Assembly: GCA_918026815.1 (NCBI GenBank)
Contig: CAKJVC010000068.1
Span: forward strand, 620,001-684,000
Direction of reading: 5' to 3'
Length of the DNA stretch: 64,000 nucleotides
Source of the DNA: Chalara sp. BL73
Lineage: Eukaryota > Ascomycota > Leotiomycetes > Helotiales
Within the stretch, counting starts at the first letter, position 1, and each line of letters starts with the position of its first letter. This document shows, in pieces, positions 58,605 to 64,000 of the stretch. A program made the position numbers and the translations under genes. A model generated the notes under the pieces. That model was not told the DNA's origin. It saw nothing but the letters and a program-made list of their open reading frames with translations, and did not search any database.

Positions 58605-60233
58605 ATGGAAGCGGCGACTGGTCCATCTAGTCCATCGACGCCGAGTAGGAAAGACATCTCGCCACGCAAGGTGCGATCAGAACAAGTGCGCGGAGCTCGC
58701 ATTGATAAAGCGCCTGCGAAGCGACAGTACTCGCTCACTGATATCTCAAACAAGCTCGGCGAGAAGGTCAGGTCCTGGATGCCGCGTCGAAGTCAACGGC
58801 TGGCAATGGGGGCGACTCATGGTGTACCATCAGTTGGTAACGGCGTAAATGATATTCAAGCATCGCCGACGGAGACATCTCATAGCTTTGATCTCGGAAA
58901 GCCTGGTTTGATTCCGGAGGGACTTTCAGCGGATGAAAAACTCATCTATAAGAGCCTTCTGAAGGTCGTTAAGGACCGTGAGGACCATATGGACTATGAT
59001 GGTAAAGACACTCCAAGCGTCGTCGCGATAACGGATCTGGCAAAGGACTATGATGATCTAGCAGCGTTGGTAGTTCTGAAGGAATTACACCGCATAGGGG
59101 TTATCAGGCTTGTCGGACTTGTGGCAAATCTAAACCCTTCCCAAAAGCGTGCGATATTCGGGAGGGGCGCATTAAATTCACTGCAACTTCTAGGTGTACC
59201 TATCGCAAGAGGTACCACTGGATATACGAAGACTGCTTATCAAGGACCCGATATCAAAGGCAGGGCCGGAACCAAACAGCATAAAGAACTCGAGCACGAG
59301 TTCAAAGGGTACGACGATAGCAGAGGAATGGAGGAGTTTCCGGTTGATAATGTGAATGACGATATCCTTACAAAGGAAGGAGCAGGCGAAGACCTTCTCA
59401 AGAAGTTATTTTGCGAAGCTGCCGATAGTGGAAGAAAGCTCACATTACTCCTTATTTCATCTCTTGAGGATATCTACACTTTTTTGAGAAGCGAACCAGA
59501 TATTTTGAAGGGTGGCGTCAAAAATATTGTTTTGCAGGGCGGCTATAGCATTAAAGATGACAAACTTATCCCAGCTTCGGACGCCAATAATAATCGCTAT
59601 GATATGAAGGCTGCGGAAAAATTTCATGCATGGATGAAAGAGAACCAAATCCCTTCTGCAGTTTATACGAAAATAGCCGCTTTCGCTACCCCTTTGTATA
59701 CGGATCTTTTCATTGAACTGGAGAAAACAGGTCATCCATTAGGTAAACACTTGAGAATGGTCCAGGTAGAGCAAGATCTCGCTTTCTACATCGCTGCCTG
59801 TGAGAAGGACCCCAAGAAGCGATTTGCAGATTACATGGATCAGGAGTGGTTTTTGAAGTTCAAGACTTCGTGGTTTGATAACCTGGATCCAGACAGCCCA
59901 TCATATCTACCATCTGATCACCCACTATATCATGCACCAGATGCTCCATTTCCTGAGCTGAGAGCTGTCATCCCATATCTCGACAAGGTTGTGGTTTACG
60001 ATGCTTTGGCGGCACTGGGAACAGCTGGTACAGATGCATTAGACGAATTACAGGTTCTCACAGATGGTAATAGTCAGCCATCTAAAATACATCGTATCGT
60101 TGGCTTTGCAGGGCCTCCCCCAGATACTGGTATACATCCAAAGCGGATGGCGACTGCTTTATCGGCACTTCTAAAAGGCTCACTCCTCGATAGCCAATCG
60201 CGAAGGAAATCTTCCGTAGAGATGGGATCCTGA
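58605..60233 (+). CDS. Inosine/uridine-preferring nucleoside hydrolase-like protein
   Basis: Intronless 542-aa protein; the ATG at 58605 is the first in frame. A basic, Ser/Thr/Pro-rich N-terminal tail of ~100 residues (SSPSTPSRKDISPRK, RSWMPRRSQR) precedes the enzyme-like domain. The nucleoside-hydrolase core starts with VVAITDLAKDYDDLAALVVL, a variant of the calcium-binding D-x-D-x3-DD motif in which the first aspartates are shifted. LVGLVANLNPSQKRAIFGRG follows, with IVLQGGYSIKDDKLIPASDANNNRYD (the N-type ribose-binding loop) later. Because the metal motif is not canonical, catalytic activity is uncertain. Such domains in fungi occur both as purine/pyrimidine salvage enzymes and in conflict-type proteins. 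No signal peptide was seen. Confidence 0.8.
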   Translation: MEAATGPSSPSTPSRKDISPRKVRSEQVRGARIDKAPAKRQYSLTDISNKLGEKVRSWMPRRSQRLAMGATHGVPSVGNGVNDIQASPTETSHSFDLGKPGLIPEGLSADEKLIYKSLLKVVKDREDHMDYDGKDTPSVVAITDLAKDYDDLAALVVLKELHRIGVIRLVGLVANLNPSQKRAIFGRGALNSLQLLGVPIARGTTGYTKTAYQGPDIKGRAGTKQHKELEHEFKGYDDSRGMEEFPVDNVNDDILTKEGAGEDLLKKLFCEAADSGRKLTLLLISSLEDIYTFLRSEPDILKGGVKNIVLQGGYSIKDDKLIPASDANNNRYDMKAAEKFHAWMKENQIPSAVYTKIAAFATPLYTDLFIELEKTGHPLGKHLRMVQVEQDLAFYIAACEKDPKKRFADYMDQEWFLKFKTSWFDNLDPDSPSYLPSDHPLYHAPDAPFPELRAVIPYLDKVVVYDALAALGTAGTDALDELQVLTDGNSQPSKIHRIVGFAGPPPDTGIHPKRMATALSALLKGSLLDSQSRRKSSVEMGS

Positions 60234-61048
60234 TTATATTTAAGATGCGCGCATAGAAGATGTCAAGATTAACCAACTACGAAGTGCTGGCCTTCAAAAG
60301 GTGCAGATTTTTTTGAATTTGATGTGCCGATACTAATATTGAACAGACATATAAAATTTCGCAATGAATGGGAATCTAATCTATTCAATCCCCAACTTTT
60401 CTAGAAGCCCAACCAGCTTGTGCGCTTTTGCTGAGCAAAGCTACATATTTCGCTGTGATGACGGGATCAGAAAATGTTGGCCTTAGGTGGAGGATTACTT
60501 TGATTCGAAAAGATTCCTTGGATACGATATCATTTATAAGATCTATCACCTGGTTGGCAGCGAAGAAATTGCTCTCAGAGAGCAAGTGCTAGCATAATTT
60601 CACTAGAATGTACATATAGCACCACTTGAATCTATGAGTTTTCAATCCAATTTCCCAAACGTTCAAAAGCATTGGAAGCCCCTGCTACCAGCCATTTATA
60701 ACCCCCGAGACTAAACATGTAACCGCGAATACAGACGGTGACCACAATTGACCAATCGGAATACCGCCCTTGCCTTCACGCGCTTCCATGTTATCTAAAA
60801 TGCTCAACTACCGGTTTCAAAATGTGAGACCAACAGACTATCGTTTGGGGGCCATTCCAGCCCCTTGGCCAACAAAGTTCCAAAAGGAGTTTAGCGCAGA
60901 AGCGATATAAAAAACGCCAACGGGATCGCCTCGACTATCGGCAGCACAACATCAAATCACCGAGCTTTGTACAACGTTCAACCATGTACAAACGCAGGGG
61001 ATCTCCTTTAAATCACTGATAGCCCTCAGCTACGTGCCTAGAGATCAA
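60234..61048. other. Intergenic region / promoter of CorA-like gene
   Basis: About 0.8 kb between two same-strand genes. No conserved element was recognised apart from the short upstream reading frame annotated separately. Confidence 0.5.
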
Positions 61049-61063
61049 ATGGTGATAGAATGA
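61049..61063 (+). promoter_or_regulatory. Five-codon upstream ORF overlapping the CorA start codon
   Basis: ATG GTG ATA GAA TGA: the stop codon overlaps the main ATG in an ATGA arrangement (main ATG 61060-61062). Such uORFs can reduce initiation or force termination-reinitiation. It matters only if the transcript start lies upstream of 61049, which is not shown. Confidence 0.5.
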
Positions 61064-63440
61064 CGGGGATGCATTTCAAGGTTGGGCACGAGATGGAGAG
61101 CTCACGTGCTGATGAGCGGTTGAGCTCCAGTGACGTCCCTCTTGATCTGGGGAAGGAGTCGAGGAGTGTTGAGAAGGTGGTGCCGCCGAAACCGAATATA
61201 CTGCCGAATAATAGCGCGTATGGGGATCAGTATGAGATTGGGGATGCGTATGAAGGGTGGGAGAGGCGAAAAGTGTGGGCGATTCCGGAGTATGTATTTT
61301 TTTTCCTTATCTGGTGTTGAGAAATAGGGTGGAAGGAGGTCGTAGAAGGAGCGAATTCGACAAGATAGAATGAGAGAGGGATAAAAGCTAATTTGACAAG
61401 TGAGGATGCCAAGCCATATCTAAGATATGTGAAGAGAATCTCGGAGGGGTTTCCGCACTTGAGGGTGAGTGAGAGCTTTTGATGGATTTCCTTTTCCAAG
61501 CAGTTTCTATAACCTCCACCTAAGCGAATTATTACCTGTAAGACATATCTCATGTCGAGACACATGATCGGGGTTTAATAGTCGTATATGTCGGTCTTTT
61601 CCTATACGCTTTGAACCAAATGTTTAGTGCTTCCACATGCAAACATATACTAACATCCTACAGTGGCTAGCTGATTTCATGGAAGTCTCAACCATGCCTA
61701 GCAAGTGGAAATTCCTGACCTCCTCTCAAATCTCAGATCGGTCAAAACGTACCCGCGTCGCCATGCTCGATCTCTCTCCTTCCTCGTCCACCCGTCTCGA
61801 CATTCAGAGCTCTGAAAAACTTAATCAACTCATCTCCGACCCAAATTTCAACCACAATCCTGAGCACGCACGGATATTCATTCTAGAGGATCTGAGCAGG
61901 GACATGGTTGAGGTGTTTGGGGCCGCTTATGATATCGATCCCTTGTTTTTTAGGGGCCATTTGCTAGATTACCTATGGTATAATATTCGGGATCCGTGGG
62001 TTGAGTTACCAGATCTGGAGGGTGTTGTTCAAGGGTACGCTTATCTTACTTTTAGTCACGCTCTTGCTGTTCAGAGACGTTTAATAGTGGTGGTTGAGCA
62101 AGTGTCTGATACTAATTACCTAATGTAGGAGAAATTTCTTCAACATCCGCTATATGATTCCCAAGTACTTTCAATCGCAGGACTCGATTGATCGAGCCAT
62201 CGAACAGCTTGGTGGCTGGAACGTCATCCGCCGGATCGAGCAAGAGCTGAGTTGGAAGATTTGGCTGAGGAGGAAGATTAAAGACTCGACTGTAGGTGTT
62301 ATACGGAGTAAGGCATCGTTATGGATAAGGAGAAATAAAGAGGGCGAATCAGGTCTTCTAGGTAAGCTCCTGGCTTATTCCTTCCCGCACTTTAGCTTAC
62401 ACTTTACTTGTAGCGATCCTGGTCATGGACCCAACTCTCAGAGAAGGCTTTCCGCTTTGGGGTACGTCAACATTCGTTTCTCTCAATTACCTTTTCCCTG
62501 GACCTACCATCTAACAAATTATTATCCAGGCGGACCGCGTGCCATTGCCGCAACACCATCCATGCATTCGCCCCTACCTCCGCCTCGGCCCTCACCAACA
62601 TCCAACTTCGAGCGCCTCATCTCCTCCACTCTTTCCCTTCCTTCCCCTCTCCTTACCCACCTCCCGTCCCAGCCTCTAACGCTTACCATTCCAATCCTCT
62701 CTCTCATCGCCGGAGAATGGCTCTCCGTAGTAACATATATAACCACAACCCTCACGAAAATCGAGTACGAGCTTGAAGACGTTCAATACCGTGAATCATC
62801 GACCGGGCTCACGGGTTCCCTAGACAGGCTTCACCCTCTCCGTCGTCTGATGCCCGTTTATCGGAGCATGGTGGTGGAAGTCCTGTCCACGCTCTTGAAT
62901 CCCGATTTGCCTCCACCTTCCGCACCCTCGTCACATTTCCCAACCAGGGATCAAACCCCCAACGACAACGGAAAGAGAATGCTAAAAAATCTGCACAATG
63001 ACTTCAACAACATCCTCGCCTCGCTCGACGCCCTGCAAACCCGAACACAAAACATCATTTCCCTCGCCACCACAAGTTCGTCTTCCCCTTCCCTCTCAAC
63101 TCTCCCAAGCCCCTTCCCACCCCTCTCCCAAAACCGGGCAAGGCAGCCAACTAACCCCGATGCAAAAACAGTAATCTCAATCGAAGAAAACCAGCGCGCA
63201 ATGAAGATGAACGTCAACCTGGTGCGCGTGACCTACCTCGCGGTCATATTCGTGCCCATGGCGTTCGTCTCCTCCTTCTTGAGCATGACGCCAGACCTGT
63301 CCGCGATCCGCGACACCGTCGGCGTGTATTTCGCGGTGGCGGTGCCGCTCACGGTGCTTTGCGTCGCGGCTGCCGATCCGAGCGGCGTGAGGAGGGTGTG
63401 GCGGTGGGCAGTTGGGAGGTCCGGGAGGGGCGGCGGGTGA
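61060..63440 (+). CDS. CorA-like Mg2+ transporter family protein
   Basis: Six exons: 61060-61289, 61401-61464, 61664-62034, 62129-62361, 62414-62461 and 62530-63440, giving 618 aa; introns are 111, 199, 94, 52 and 68 bp, all GT-AG. The cytosolic region includes ARIFILEDLSRDMVEVFGAA and FFRGHLLDYLW, typical of fungal CorA-like proteins. A Pro/Ser-rich stretch lies in exon 6, followed by coiled-coil helices (KMLKNLHNDFNNILASLDAL). Two C-terminal membrane helices end the protein (LAVIFVPMAFVSSFLSM and VYFAVAVPLTVLCVAAA). In place of the GMN selectivity motif the first helix ends FLSMTPD, as in many divergent fungal members, so the ion is uncertain. A five-codon uORF overlaps the start. The first two introns are the least certain. 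Confidence 0.83.
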
Positions 63441-64000
63441 TGGCTTATAGAATAGGCCGGGTCGAGGCGCGGCAGGATGGATATGATATTTGCGCATAGC
63501 GTGGCCGGATAAGGGTATCCCTTCTTCATTTTATTACTTATAATTCTTATGACATTTATAGACAAATTTTGATTTTTCGTTTCCACCTTGGGGTGATTTA
63601 AGACTGAGGATTGATTGGTTGGTGATAGGGAGAAAGTAAATGCTTGCTTTAATTTTCCGTATTAAACGTATTGACTAAAAGTCCCCTTCCTCCCGTACTA
63701 TTCCTACATACCTTGTTTCATAATATATTAGACCAAGCAAAATGTTGATATAAAGTACAGTACATGTGAAGGAGAACTCATGCTTGCTCAATCCCAACGC
63801 CGTACGATGCATGTTTCCCTCTATTACACCGCCGTCATTTCCCGTTATATAAACACCCACCCATGTATGTATACTGCTTCTCAATACTCGATTTGCAAAG
63901 AAACCCTCTTCCTTATATGCCAGTCTAGTTAGTGCATGACGCTTTGTCTCCATCGTTCCACCATATCGAGCTGTCCTTGATTCAGAGGCTGAAAATCCAT
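63441..64000. other. 3' flank, window edge
   Basis: AT-rich 3' flanking DNA after the CorA-like gene; no supported gene before the window ends. Confidence 0.5.

Overview
This window is nuclear DNA from a filamentous ascomycete (Pezizomycotina). The protein flavour (ER-bound MpaB-like oxygenase, fungal_trans zinc-finger regulator, UstYa-type DUF3328 protein, OTT_1508-type deaminase) suggests a Leotiomycetes-like fungus, but that is only an inference. Genes carry short GT-AG introns, mostly 45-110 bp, plus two apparent GC-AG introns. All gene models below were assembled by hand from splice signals, frame continuity and family resemblance. Every multi-exon model sums to a whole number of codons except the ferric reductase, which is one base short.

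Layout: 1-0.63 kb, 3' end of a TPR-like, tail-anchored protein; 0.9-2.3 kb, MpaB-like oxygenase; 2.78-5.36 kb, an apparently intact Mutator-like (MULE) transposon with a 73-bp terminal inverted repeat and a perfect 9-bp target duplication; 5.6-6.3 kb, hotdog thioesterase; 6.8-8.4 kb, bZIP factor with an AT-hook-like patch. Then comes a compact group at 10.3-21.5 kb: GH78-type alpha-L-rhamnosidase, C2H2/fungal_trans regulator, quercetinase-like bicupin, alpha/beta hydrolase and MFS sugar-type transporter. The first two pairs are divergent and share promoters.

The group at 10.3-21.5 kb reads like a self-contained pathway for using rhamnosylated flavonols: transporter, removal of rhamnose, ring opening by the cupin dioxygenase, ester (depside) cleavage by the hydrolase, and a local regulator. 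This is inferred from family roles and gene order and is the most interesting hypothesis in the window.

Further right: a large protein joining an OTT_1508-type deaminase domain to a MYND zinc finger (24.5-27.9 kb); a stomatin/prohibitin-family protein (28.8-30.0 kb); a 4-kb gap; a UstYa-family protein (34.1-35.1 kb); a strikingly GC-rich, intronless, secreted endonuclease/exonuclease/phosphatase-family enzyme (35.6-36.5 kb); a ferric reductase interrupted by an apparent one-base deletion (36.6-38.8 kb); a second MFS sugar/quinate-type transporter with seven exons (40.6-42.6 kb); and the conserved Arp2/3 subunit ARPC5 (43.8-44.6 kb). A gene-poor stretch of about 14 kb follows. The window closes with a nucleoside-hydrolase-like protein (58.6-60.2 kb) and a CorA-like transporter (61.1-63.4 kb). 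No rRNA, tRNA or CRISPR array was recognised.
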